64,000 nt of DNA, from NCBI RefSeq assembly GCF_016401385.1, contig NZ_JAEACF010000001.1:1550001-1614000 (forward strand). The letters run 5' to 3'. The stretch is from Fictibacillus halophilus (GTDB lineage: Bacteria; Bacillota; Bacilli; Bacillales; Fictibacillaceae). The number at the start of each line of letters is the position of its first letter. The first letter of the stretch is position 1. Shown in pieces: positions 8,609-16,592 of this stretch. Under the pieces are notes generated by a model. The model was given only the letters and a program-made list of their open reading frames with translations, was not told where the DNA came from and searched no databases. A program made the position numbers and the translations under genes.

Positions 8609-9055
8609 ATGAATCATAATTTTAAGGCCATTGTTGGTGAAGGTAATCCTGAGTTAGATCAGCGGCTTTCTGATGAATTGGATAAAGTGAACGCTGCAGC
8701 TACGGCTGGCATCTCTCCTGCTCGAGAGTTGTCTGTACAAATTTTAGATAGTCAAGGTCAGCTTGCAGCCGGTATGAGTGGATGGACTTGGGGCGTAGCT
8801 GCTGGTATCGCTATGACATGGGTCCGTGAAGATGTGAGAAAAGACGGTCTTGGCACAAAATTGCTACATGATTTTGAACAAGTAGCTCTAGAACGAGGTT
8901 GTACACACGTATTTACTACTTCATTCACATTTCAAGCACCTGGTTTCTATGAACGACATGGTTATGAAGAATTGTTTCGTTGGCAAGGATTACCGACTCC
9001 AGAAGCAGCAGACGTTCATTTTCGAAAGGACTTGGTCCCCCTTAACAAAAAGTAA
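8609..9055 (+). CDS. GNAT-family N-acetyltransferase
   Basis: A 148-residue GNAT protein. The CoA-binding loop is VRKDGLGTKLL (about residue 90), followed by the FTTSFTFQAPGFYERHGYEE segment with the usual C-terminal YERHGY motif. The substrate is unknown. The frame can start at a TTG at 8597, but that codon touches the AGGAG site; the ATG at 8609 lies 12 bases from it, slightly long but acceptable. Monocistronic with its own terminator. Confidence 0.8.
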   Translation: MNHNFKAIVGEGNPELDQRLSDELDKVNAAATAGISPARELSVQILDSQGQLAAGMSGWTWGVAAGIAMTWVREDVRKDGLGTKLLHDFEQVALERGCTHVFTTSFTFQAPGFYERHGYEELFRWQGLPTPEAADVHFRKDLVPLNKK

Positions 9056-9093
9056 GTTTGTCAGTACCTATAATTAACTTCTTGATACAAACT

Positions 9094-9126
9094 AAAAAGG
9101 AGAGAACGACCTCTCTCCTTTTTTTA
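9094..9126 (+). terminator. bidirectional terminator between convergent genes
   Basis: AAAAAGGAGAG pairs with CTCTCCTTTTT across an 8-base loop. A-run and T-run on both sides mean it can stop both the acetyltransferase and the sulfotransferase transcripts. Confidence 0.85.
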
Positions 9127-9141
9127 TTTCTAGCTTTGTAT

Positions 9142-9891
9142 TTACCATTTTAAATCTGATTCATATCCTAATTCAATGAGCAATTCTCCAGCCTTCTCTT
9201 TAAAAGCAAGTATAATCTCTTCATCAAACTCCTCTTTCCAATTTCCAATCGTCCCTTTTCTAAACGTAGCAGAGTCTTGAGTCGATATATTTTCTTTCGC
9301 ACTTTTAATGGTGGTCTGATCGAGGTTTTCAGTTTCCTCTTCTGTAATAAACTGAACGATCTTCTGAACCGATTGGTCTAATGAACCTTCACTTCTTAAT
9401 AGATCTTCAAATTTAATGGAAAGTACGTTAGGTGCCGATAACCATCCTTTAAATTCAGAAAACCAATCATGAATATCTTGATGACCTAATTCAGGAATAC
9501 CTCTTATGATAGATAGCATTCGTTCTTTTTTGGAAAGCTGTTTACTTTGGAAGTATTGATGAAGTGGAGCGTTTATCTTCTCAATGTAATAGTTATAAGA
9601 AACAACAACATCTCGTAAGTCTCGATACAGGAAAATTTGTTTCATATTGAGATCTTGAAGAAGACTTGCCCATGGTGGGGAATAATAGATATGTCCAGAC
9701 AAAAACTCATTATTTCTTAGTTTCACTAACTCGTCCTGATGTTCCTTTAATTGTTCGGATACACCTTCATATAGATGCAGGTTTTGATCATATGTGATGG
9801 AGTGTATCCCTGTTAAGATTTGAAACATCAAGTGTGTTCCACTTTTAGGAAACGAATTAAAGAAAAAAGGGCTTATTGTTTTTTTATTCAT
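9142..9891 (-). CDS. PAPS-dependent sulfotransferase-domain protein
   Basis: A 249-residue protein of the sulfotransferase P-loop-like fold. Near residues 13-21 the FPKSGTHLMF segment is the 5'-phosphosulfate-binding loop. YRDLRDVVVSYNYYI (about 90-104) is the 3'-phosphate-binding segment with its Arg and Ser, and FRKGTIGNWKEEF near the end is the RKGxxGxWK PAPS-binding motif. All three elements of cytosolic sulfotransferases are intact, so it should transfer sulfate from PAPS to a small-molecule or glycan acceptor. No acceptor-building genes are nearby. No signal peptide. Such genes are uncommon in Bacillaceae, hinting at acquisition. Confidence 0.85.
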   Translation of the reverse strand: MNKKTISPFFFNSFPKSGTHLMFQILTGIHSITYDQNLHLYEGVSEQLKEHQDELVKLRNNEFLSGHIYYSPPWASLLQDLNMKQIFLYRDLRDVVVSYNYYIEKINAPLHQYFQSKQLSKKERMLSIIRGIPELGHQDIHDWFSEFKGWLSAPNVLSIKFEDLLRSEGSLDQSVQKIVQFITEEETENLDQTTIKSAKENISTQDSATFRKGTIGNWKEEFDEEIILAFKEKAGELLIELGYESDLKW

Positions 9892-10093
9892 TTTTATAGA
9901 TCACCTTTTCTATTTACATGACATGCCTTTTTATTTTATTCCTTCCTTCTCCATCTTGTTTGTACAATCGCCTGAAACGACATATTTTACGCTAATGAAA
10001 AAAGAATTGATGGATACATACACTTTTATTACTAAACGTACGAACTATTTAAAGCAAGACCTTAACCCCTAATTGTTAGCAGAATGAAACCGA

Positions 10094-10131
10094 GAAAAAA
10101 GGCAGGGATACACTCTCCCCGCCTTTTTTCA
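10094..10131 (-). terminator. terminator of the ACR3-like transporter gene
   Basis: On the minus strand an A-rich GGCGGGG arm pairs with CCCTGCC (one mismatch) and is followed by six Ts, right after the stop at 10141. Confidence 0.75.
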
Positions 10132-10140
10132 ATGCACATT

Positions 10141-11109
10141 TTATTTAGAATCTCTTAAAATCCAATTCGGTACGGCTTTAATATAGATTAACTCACCAAT
10201 CAGCTCAACAATTGTTTGGGTCACGATCACCGCTACTGCTAATGTTCTCCACGATTCTGGTAAAGCAAGCGCTAAGGGGAGAACGACGAGAGAATTTCTT
10301 GTTCCCATACTGAAAATCAGGGCTCTTCCTGCGCCTATATCTAAAGTAAATACGCGTACGATAAAGCGACCAACTATCGGCATGATGATTAAGAATAAGA
10401 CGTAGATCGGAACAACTCGAATGATACTATCAAAATCATTGTAGACCTTCCCAATTTGTGAAGCGACGACGACGATTAAGACGAAAGCCATAAACGGAAC
10501 CGGTAACCATGCTGTTAATGTTAACACTTTGTCACCGATTTCCTGCTTTTTCGCCCAGAGCTGTGTAACAATCGCTACTAGTAGAGGAACCACGATCATC
10601 AAGAGAAACGCTTCTAAAAATGGCCCAATCTGCACGACTGATATCATCTCTTTACCAATCAATAGCCATAAATAAAGAGGAAGCAGCAATATTTGGACAA
10701 CAAACAAAAGAGGTGTTGCCGCCAGTATCAACTTCTCGTTACCTTTTCCTAGCTGAGTAAAGACGATTACATAATCAATACACGGAGAAAGAAGAACTAA
10801 GCAAATTCCTAATAATAGCGGTGGAGACTGTGGAAATATCGGTGTCAGTCCCCATACAACGATTGGTACGATTACAAAATTTCCGACGAGTAAAGCTAGC
10901 ATGAATTTAACGTTTGAAACAGCTTCTCTTAGTCTTAAAAAAGGAATTTGAGTAAACATTCCATACAAGAGAATAGCGATTAGTGGAGAGATCATCCATT
11001 GAAGTCCAGCTCCGATACTCTCAAACGCAGAACCGATACAACCTCCTATTATTAAAGCAATACCATAAATCCATATTTGTTGGTTCTCTAAACCTTCCCT
11101 CGTGATCAT
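10141..11109 (-). CDS. ACR3/bile acid:sodium symporter-family (arsenite-type) transporter
   Basis: A 322-residue membrane protein with about ten hydrophobic helices. It has the family features LLSPCIDYVIVFTQLGKGN, where the Cys sits in the position of the essential ACR3 cysteine, and MGTRNSLVVLPLALALP near the C-terminus. ACR3 members export arsenite or antimonite by proton antiport, but this divergent branch is often annotated only as arsenic resistance protein. No ArsR or ArsC gene is adjacent, so the substrate is uncertain. AAAGGGAG lies 7 bases before the ATG at 11109; the longer frame has no such site. Confidence 0.75.
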   Translation of the reverse strand: MITREGLENQQIWIYGIALIIGGCIGSAFESIGAGLQWMISPLIAILLYGMFTQIPFLRLREAVSNVKFMLALLVGNFVIVPIVVWGLTPIFPQSPPLLLGICLVLLSPCIDYVIVFTQLGKGNEKLILAATPLLFVVQILLLPLYLWLLIGKEMISVVQIGPFLEAFLLMIVVPLLVAIVTQLWAKKQEIGDKVLTLTAWLPVPFMAFVLIVVVASQIGKVYNDFDSIIRVVPIYVLFLIIMPIVGRFIVRVFTLDIGAGRALIFSMGTRNSLVVLPLALALPESWRTLAVAVIVTQTIVELIGELIYIKAVPNWILRDSK

Positions 11110-11204
11110 TTTATAACTCCCTTTTATTAAAGATCTACCACTTACAATTATGTCATATAACATCCACTCTCTTTTAAGTTATTAATATACCACTCTCATA
11201 TTAA

Positions 11205-11236
11205 ATAAAAAAGAACCGCCAAATTTCAGACGGTCC
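11205..11236 (-). terminator. terminator of the 11266-11508 gene
   Basis: Minus-strand GGACCGTC and GGCGGTTC pair with two G-U wobbles around an 8-base loop and are followed by TTTTTTA. Confidence 0.8.
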
Positions 11237-11265
11237 TACGAATGTAAACGATTTGATTAAACTTG

Positions 11266-11508
11266 TTAAGCACGTTCCAACACTTTGGCCAGCATACGGT
11301 GAACAACCTCATGATCGCGCGGATCGTGCAATCGGTACTCTTCACCTGGAAGCGTATACCACTCTGCAGCCCCCGCGTATGTGATAGCAAGCTTCAGCAT
11401 ACCTTCTTCATTACAGCTTGTCTTAAGCTCGAGCTCCCCGCTGATTACGCCGACCTCTGTCGTCATTACGCCATGAGTTGCAGTAAAGACAGTTGATTTC
11501 TCTTCCAT
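11266..11508 (-). CDS. 80-residue conserved-looking protein, function unknown
   Basis: A small soluble protein with alternating short strands (GVISGELELKTS and GMLKLAITYAG) and a C-terminal charged helix (HEVVHRMLAKVLE). I recognise no family. GGGAG lies 8 bases before the ATG at 11508, so the 12 upstream codons are excluded. It has its own terminator and probably its own promoter. Confidence 0.6.
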   Translation of the reverse strand: MEEKSTVFTATHGVMTTEVGVISGELELKTSCNEEGMLKLAITYAGAAEWYTLPGEEYRLHDPRDHEVVHRMLAKVLERA

Positions 11509-11563
11509 TGGAGCAGCTCCCTTCTTTAAAACAAGTTGGTACATAGTTTATACAATAAATTTC

Positions 11564-12205
11564 TTAATACGTGCAAGTGTTAAGCATGCTTTGAAGTTGT
11601 GTTTTTTCCGCTGATTGAAGATTCAAGCCCCAGTTGTACTTTGTTTGTATCCACCATTTTGCGTATCCACAATGAGCAGCAGTACGAGTAGGCTTCCAAG
11701 TTGATGGATCTTGGTCTCCTTTTGATCGATTTGAACTTGCTGTCACGGCAATAAGTTGTGGCCCTGTAAGGTCGTTCGCAAAATCCTCACGTTTGGCAGT
11801 CGTCCAGCTGTTTGCTCCAGAACGCCAAGCTTCAGCTAATGCCACGACATGATCAATATCTAGATCAGATGGATTCGTAATCGTTACACCATCATAATAG
11901 CTGTACCAGCTACCAGAGGTTACAGGACAGTTCCCGCTAAAAGAGTCGGCATCACGCTTGAGAACAACTTGGCGTGTATCACATCCCCCACCTTGACTCG
12001 ACCAGTGTGGAAACAGATCACGTGAATAGCCAGTCATTGAACCTTCTGTCTTAACAACCAATGCGTTCAACTGAGATTGTGCAGCAGATTTAGTAGGTGT
12101 TCCAGGTGGTAGTGCCCATGCCTTTTGATGATCATCAGATGAAACAATAACAAAAGACATCACCAGAGTAAAAACAAACGAACACAACATCGATTTCTTC
12201 AACAT
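11564..12205 (-). CDS. secreted HNH/DUF1524-type nuclease
   Basis: A 213-residue exported protein. Residues 1-31 form a signal peptide with a basic start, a hydrophobic core and an AWA cleavage site. The catalytic part has DLDIDHVVALAEAWRSGA, the DHVVxLxxAW form of the HNH His-metal motif seen in GmrSD-C-terminal-like secreted nucleases, followed by N-rich and K-rich metal-finger segments (LIAVTASSNRSKGDQDP). Cysteines near residues 75, 93, 178 and 211 could form disulfides. It probably degrades extracellular DNA for nutrients or competition. GGAGG precedes the ATG. Confidence 0.85.
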   Translation of the reverse strand: MLKKSMLCSFVFTLVMSFVIVSSDDHQKAWALPPGTPTKSAAQSQLNALVVKTEGSMTGYSRDLFPHWSSQGGGCDTRQVVLKRDADSFSGNCPVTSGSWYSYYDGVTITNPSDLDIDHVVALAEAWRSGANSWTTAKREDFANDLTGPQLIAVTASSNRSKGDQDPSTWKPTRTAAHCGYAKWWIQTKYNWGLNLQSAEKTQLQSMLNTCTY

Positions 12206-12397
12206 GCTTAATCCTCCAATATGTAATTTTTTGAATCGTTATCATTTTATAACATATCTATACGAAGTGGTATTTGGTATTTTGCAATTAAACATAATCT
12301 AGACCTTTGATATAGGTGGATAGTCTGGTTTTTATCGGCCGATTCTTCTTCTAAAAACCATTATAGTAAAATACGATTATTCCTGTGTGGTCATTTA

Positions 12398-13594
12398 CTA
12401 TTTCATCGCAGGTTGTTTTTCTCCTGGTAAGGGAGCCGGATCCATGCTTTGGTCGTTTGGTGATAAATCAATTCCATAATCCTTTGCAAACACCATGTGT
12501 GTATCTTTTAGAACGTTTTCGTGGTTCAGATCCAAGTTAAAGACACGAGCTCCACGGAGTCGGTTCTTCTCTTCCCCAGGAAGTCCGTATGTTCCGAATC
12601 CTGCGCTTCCGCCATAACCTAGCATAATGCCATAATAGTTTCCGGCATACGTGTTGATGTGGTCATGTCCACAAAATACACCTTTTACATCACCACGGTG
12701 CTGCATAGCTGAAAATAATCCAGAGTTGATCGGACCAGGACATTCATCTTCATTTCTCTCACCTGTAATCTGATGTTTGTTCATTGCTCGTGTATGATCA
12801 GTTTCCGTGCGGCTATCTACACTCGCATACCACATATAGCGGTGTTCCCAAAGCGGAATATGTATGAACATGAGAGAAGGCACTTTAAAGCCAAAACGGT
12901 TTTCGATCCTTTGTGACGTTTCGTTGTACCAACTGACTTGGTCAAAGCGAACCCAATCCCAAGTTGGATAACCTTCAAAATTTTGCCCCGCAATCTCTTT
13001 TGGTGCGTACCGTCCGCTGTCCATCAACCAGAAATTAAAAGCTGGCTTCTTCCCTTTCGCGTCCCAAACAAGAAGATTCATGTTCCCAGTTCCTGTGATG
13101 TTTTTTGCTCCCTTATCGTTCACATTGTGTTTGTAAGATTGATAGAAAGCTAACATCTTCTTCTCGTCCACACCGTTTTTCGGAGTAGAATCTTCATCAT
13201 GATTTCCGAATGTAACCGCCCACTTAATGGCTCTTCTTTCCATCGGCCCCGCAACATTGTTCATCGCCTGTTTCATTTCTAGTTCCGTGTCACATCCGCC
13301 GGTGATATTATCCCCGTTCAGTACAACAAAATCGGGTTTCTCGGCATCTAGCACTTTTTCCATCAACTCAATTGTTCGGCGGTCGATGCGCTCATCATCT
13401 TGTGTATCGTTAAACTGAACGACCTTGAATGTTCCATCGGAATGAAACTTTAGAACTTTTTCTTCTTTTCGATCTGCCTGAACTTTTTCAGTGAATAAGT
13501 TGGATGTATCACCGAGCGAACCTAGTGTTAATGCCAACGTGCTCGCTCCTCCAATCTTAATAAAATCGCGACGATTCACTTGTTTAGAACTCAT
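12398..13594 (-). CDS. Tat-exported calcineurin-like metallophosphoesterase
   Basis: A 398-residue protein. It starts with a twin-arginine signal (NRRDFIKIGGASTLAL, residues 7-22), so it is folded in the cytoplasm and then exported. The metallophosphoesterase motifs are in order: FNDTQDD, VVLNGDNITGG, FGNHDED, HIPLWEH and CGHDHIN. These bind a dinuclear metal centre. It probably cleaves phosphomonoesters or diesters outside the cell as a phosphate scavenger. It is a single gene with GGAGGGGG before the ATG. The substrate is not predictable. Confidence 0.9.
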   Translation of the reverse strand: MSSKQVNRRDFIKIGGASTLALTLGSLGDTSNLFTEKVQADRKEEKVLKFHSDGTFKVVQFNDTQDDERIDRRTIELMEKVLDAEKPDFVVLNGDNITGGCDTELEMKQAMNNVAGPMERRAIKWAVTFGNHDEDSTPKNGVDEKKMLAFYQSYKHNVNDKGAKNITGTGNMNLLVWDAKGKKPAFNFWLMDSGRYAPKEIAGQNFEGYPTWDWVRFDQVSWYNETSQRIENRFGFKVPSLMFIHIPLWEHRYMWYASVDSRTETDHTRAMNKHQITGERNEDECPGPINSGLFSAMQHRGDVKGVFCGHDHINTYAGNYYGIMLGYGGSAGFGTYGLPGEEKNRLRGARVFNLDLNHENVLKDTHMVFAKDYGIDLSPNDQSMDPAPLPGEKQPAMK

Positions 13595-14062
13595 TTTGCT
13601 CCCCCTCCGTGATTATGTATGTTGGTTTGTTACTTGTTTAAGAGTAGCAAGAGAATTTTTAGGTAGTGTGATTGAGTTGTAAAAGTTATGTGAGTGTAGT
13701 AGTTGAGAGATTTTACAAATGGGTGCCCCCATAAAGCTAGTTTTATGAAGTATAATAAACGGTCTACCATGGGGGTATACAGCTCGCAGGAATTGTCGAG
13801 AATTAGCGACTCGCCGATATATGTCCAAAACTCGCCGTATTATTGCCAAAATTTCTAGAATTATTTTATGAAGTTCATGAATTAAGAGGTTTAATACCCC
13901 GGTTAGTATATAACATCAATCCCATTCAGCTCTCTAAATTGTCTCTAATTACATACTTTCAGCTAGATACTACTCGTTTACGCAAAAAATGCTCTCATGC
14001 AGCATCTTTTTCCTAATAAACCGTCCACTATCACATTGAAATTATTCAGATTTGCTCACGGT
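13595..14062. other. gene-free leader region upstream of the LAP cluster
   Basis: About 470 AT-rich bases without a convincing gene. It contains a two-copy 21-bp tandem repeat (13809-13850) and a hairpin ATGCT/AGCAT flanked by A-run and T-run at about 13985-14015 that could insulate the LAP locus from the left. The promoter of the LAP precursor must lie near its right end, but I could not pick a clear -35/-10 pair. Confidence 0.5.
13809..13850. repeat. two tandem copies of a 21-bp unit
   Basis: Two adjacent units begin with ACTCGCCG, continue with an AT-rich centre and end in CCAAA; they match at about 16 of 21 positions. Function unknown, probably a dispersed intergenic repeat. Confidence 0.6.
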
Positions 14063-14084
14063 CTGTGTTTATCCACAAACACAG
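14063..14084 (+). promoter_or_regulatory. perfect hairpin in the putative leader of the LAP precursor mRNA
   Basis: CTGTGTTT pairs exactly with AAACACAG around a 6-base loop, 128 bases before the precursor start. There is no T-run, so it is not a terminator. It could be an operator or an mRNA-stabilising 5' structure. Confidence 0.5.
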
Positions 14085-14211
14085 GCTGTTTCTATTTCCA
14101 ACACCCAATCCTGTAACGATGGACAGACTGTATCCATATTTTATTAGGAGGAATTTGAGCAGAGATTCTCTACTCGTTCTAGATCTGACAAAAAACAAGG
14201 AGGTGTTTGTA

Positions 14212-14523
14212 TTGGACAATAAACACCAATGGAATTTGGATGGATTAAGTACTGGAGACTTTCAAGTTAGTGGCGGTCAGCCACATCATCCCCAAGAGCA
14301 GCAAGCACAAGACCCTCGTCTTATCGTTCCAGGCTGTGTAATCGGAATCTGTTTTAACTTTTGTGGAGGTTGCGCAGGCTGTGTCGGATGCGGTGGATGT
14401 GGTGGATGCGGCGGTTGTGCTGGTCGTTGTGGAGGCTGTGGCGGTTGTGGAGGCTGCGCTGGTCGTTGTGGTGGTTGCGGTGGACGCTGTGGCGGATGCG
14501 GCGGACGTTGCGGAGGCAGATAA
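14212..14523 (+). CDS. heterocycloanthracin/sonorensin-family LAP bacteriocin precursor
   Basis: A 103-residue RiPP precursor starting at TTG with AAGGAGG 8 bases upstream. The leader (about 1-40) carries NLDGLSTGDFQ, matching the LxxLxxGDFQ recognition motif of this family. The core begins near PGCVIGIC and has 18 cysteines, 16 of them in an almost unbroken CXX repeat from residue 51 to 100. X is mostly Gly, with Ala, and with Arg inserted at four or five places to give CAGRC or CGGRC. After residue 20 there is no Ser or Thr, so only cysteines can be cyclised, to thiazol(in)es. Codons are far more GC-rich than in the neighbours. A second AGGAGG and TTG in frame lie 19 codons upstream, but spacing is poor. 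The mature product should be an antibacterial peptide. Confidence 0.92.
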   Translation: MDNKHQWNLDGLSTGDFQVSGGQPHHPQEQQAQDPRLIVPGCVIGICFNFCGGCAGCVGCGGCGGCGGCAGRCGGCGGCGGCAGRCGGCGGRCGGCGGRCGGR

Positions 14524-14554
14524 TCAGATAAATGCATTCTTAGAAGAAATTTCA

Positions 14555-14600
14555 GGGGGCTTTGCTCAAACTTTTGAGCTTCAGTCCTCTTTTATTTTTG
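14555..14600 (+). terminator. terminator between LAP precursor and maturation genes
   Basis: A two-part stem: GGGGGCT with AGTCCTC (two wobbles) outside, and GCTCAA with TTGAGC inside. It is followed by TTTTATTTTT. Partial read-through would give much more precursor than enzyme mRNA. Confidence 0.75.
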
Positions 14601-14714
14601 CTAACCGTAACTCGTTTTACTTTTGCATAAACCGGCTCTTAATGACGAAGTGACATAATGGACAAGCAGAACTCATAGACATAGATGATGAGCATTAGGT
14701 TAAGGAGGGGTATC

Positions 14715-16592
14715 ATGCCAGGCGTCACTCTCTCAATGCGTTTGAAAATGAACAGAGACACGTTCGTCTATCCGCAAAATAACGGAGGCGTTTATCTCCG
14801 TAATAACGTCACCTCTATTCAAATGGAAGGAAATACAATCGATCAATGGCTGGAAAAATTAATGCCCATGCTAGATGGCAGCCGATCATTGGAGGACATT
14901 ACGGATGGTCTGCCTGATCCATATAAAGAACAAGTCTTAAAAATTACTGATGTGTTATATACGAATGGTTTTGTTCGTGATACGAGCCAGGATCTACCGC
15001 ACCAGCTTTCTGCTGCAGTCTTAGAAAAATATGCGTCACAGATTGAATTTATCGATTACCTTAGTCATTCAGGTGCGCACCGATTTCAAAACTATCGTGA
15101 GTCAAAGATCGCTGTAATAGGCTTTGGTCCACTTCTCTCTTCACTCACACAATCATTATTACAATCAGGGCTTCCTGCGTTCACAATTCTTCATACGAAC
15201 GTTCAACAAAGTGAAATGAAGAAATTGCAGAGCCATATTAAATCTGCAACAAGTACTGATTCGGAAACTTCTATTACCCTTTTACCGTTTAATATCAACA
15301 CCTGTATCAATGATCTAGCAAACTTTGATTATGTTGTTTACGGAAATGAAGACAATAATCCAGAACAGCTATTAATGATTCAAAACATATGTAGCAATCA
15401 ATCAAAATCTTTCCTGCCGGTTACGCTACATGAGGATCAAGCATTTGTCGGTCCTTTTGTTTCATCGGATTCGGCGGCATGCTGGAAAACAGCTTCTTTA
15501 CGATTAGGCAAGCATGACAACGAAAAGAATCGAAGCACATCATCAAGCACTGCTTCTAACCTACTCGCGAATGTAGCTGTTTTTATGTTGTTTAAGAAGA
15601 TAACCGGCGTTCAGGAAAATCACGAAAACTCTATCTATTATCTCAACGTTGAAACATTAGAAGGAAGCTGGCATCCGGTTTCTCCCCACCCGTTAGTTAA
15701 TAAAAAGATGAAGATTGAAAAGATTGATGATCCACTCTTATTTCTAAAGAAGGAGACCACAAACAGAGAACTTGATCTACACTCATTGTTTTATCAGATT
15801 ACATCGAGTCAGACTGGAATATTCCAAAAGTTTGAAGAAGAAGATCTAACCCAGCTACCATTGTCACAATGCAAAGTAAAAGTGGCAGATCCTTTCGGGG
15901 AGAATCAGTCTACACTCATCATTTCTTCGGGTAGAACACACGAAGATGCAAGATTAGAAGCAGGTTTAGCTGGAATTGAAACATACGTGGAAAGATTATT
16001 TCAGCAATCACCAGAAGCAATGAGTATTGGAACCGGACGGTCACCAGCAGAAGGAATGTGTAGAGCACTTCAAAACAGACTGCAAGAAATCACTATGAAG
16101 TCTCATGACAAAATACAGGTGTATGCGAAAGTTAATCTTCATTCAATCAAAGACTCGTATTCCATGTTTTTAATTCAAGCCCTATCAACACTTGGTGATG
16201 AGATTAATCTCTTTTTAGGTAAACAAGTTCATGGTTTTCCTGTTGTTTGGGTGCAACAGAACAAGAAATGTTTCGGTTGTGTCAGTCTTGACGAAAATCG
16301 AGCTTTACAAAACGCACTTCAAGGAGCTCTTCTGTACCAGCAAAATAAAGAAAAAGCTACAAGCAAGAACTGTATAATCGCATCCTCTATCCTTCCTAAC
16401 AGCGGACTAAAAGTGATAAATTTTCCGGAACAAAAAGAAGTACCACCAATTGAAACATTAACATCCGCCTTAGAAATATTAAGTAACAGCAAATGCAGCG
16501 CACAATTCTATACCCTGCGTGCAGAATCAATCTTGAACGAAAACACCTCTGGCCTTTTTGGAATCACACTCTCTTCGGGGGTCCAATCATGA
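14715..16592 (+). CDS. ThiF-like LAP docking/maturation protein (ocin_ThiF_like)
   Basis: A 625-residue protein of the type called putative thiazole-containing bacteriocin maturation protein. Residues 1-90 look like a RiPP recognition element (winged-helix peptide clasp), expected to grip the leader. The region around IAVIGFGPLLSSLTQSLL (about 130) is a degenerate ThiF/E1 Rossmann fold whose glycine motif is partly lost, consistent with a docking role without adenylation. A CFGC pair lies near residue 520. It should present the precursor to the YcaO enzyme. The ATG at 14715 has an AAGGAGGGG site 4-5 bases upstream; the frame is open 10 codons further. Its stop overlaps the next start (ATGA), so the two are coupled. 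Confidence 0.88.
   Translation: MPGVTLSMRLKMNRDTFVYPQNNGGVYLRNNVTSIQMEGNTIDQWLEKLMPMLDGSRSLEDITDGLPDPYKEQVLKITDVLYTNGFVRDTSQDLPHQLSAAVLEKYASQIEFIDYLSHSGAHRFQNYRESKIAVIGFGPLLSSLTQSLLQSGLPAFTILHTNVQQSEMKKLQSHIKSATSTDSETSITLLPFNINTCINDLANFDYVVYGNEDNNPEQLLMIQNICSNQSKSFLPVTLHEDQAFVGPFVSSDSAACWKTASLRLGKHDNEKNRSTSSSTASNLLANVAVFMLFKKITGVQENHENSIYYLNVETLEGSWHPVSPHPLVNKKMKIEKIDDPLLFLKKETTNRELDLHSLFYQITSSQTGIFQKFEEEDLTQLPLSQCKVKVADPFGENQSTLIISSGRTHEDARLEAGLAGIETYVERLFQQSPEAMSIGTGRSPAEGMCRALQNRLQEITMKSHDKIQVYAKVNLHSIKDSYSMFLIQALSTLGDEINLFLGKQVHGFPVVWVQQNKKCFGCVSLDENRALQNALQGALLYQQNKEKATSKNCIIASSILPNSGLKVINFPEQKEVPPIETLTSALEILSNSKCSAQFYTLRAESILNENTSGLFGITLSSGVQS

Noticed and set aside
13613..13849. 78-codon minus-strand frame upstream of the LAP cluster
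   Set aside because: It runs through the 21-bp tandem repeat, lacks a ribosome binding site and reads like repeat-derived noise.
14065..14211. 49-codon N-terminal extension of the LAP precursor
   Set aside because: No plausible ribosome binding site at the first ATG, and family precursors begin just before the LxxLxxGDFQ leader; the TTG at 14212 has an ideal site.
14286..14537. Open minus-strand frame rich in PPQRPPHPP-type repeats, antisense to the LAP precursor
   Set aside because: It is the reverse complement of the Cys-Gly repeat DNA, has no ribosome binding site and matches nothing; the sense frame has a leader motif and a strong site.
14363..14653. Second plus-strand frame through the precursor repeat (Val/Ala/Asp-rich)
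   Set aside because: A shadow of the triplet-biased repeat in another frame; it crosses the precursor terminator.
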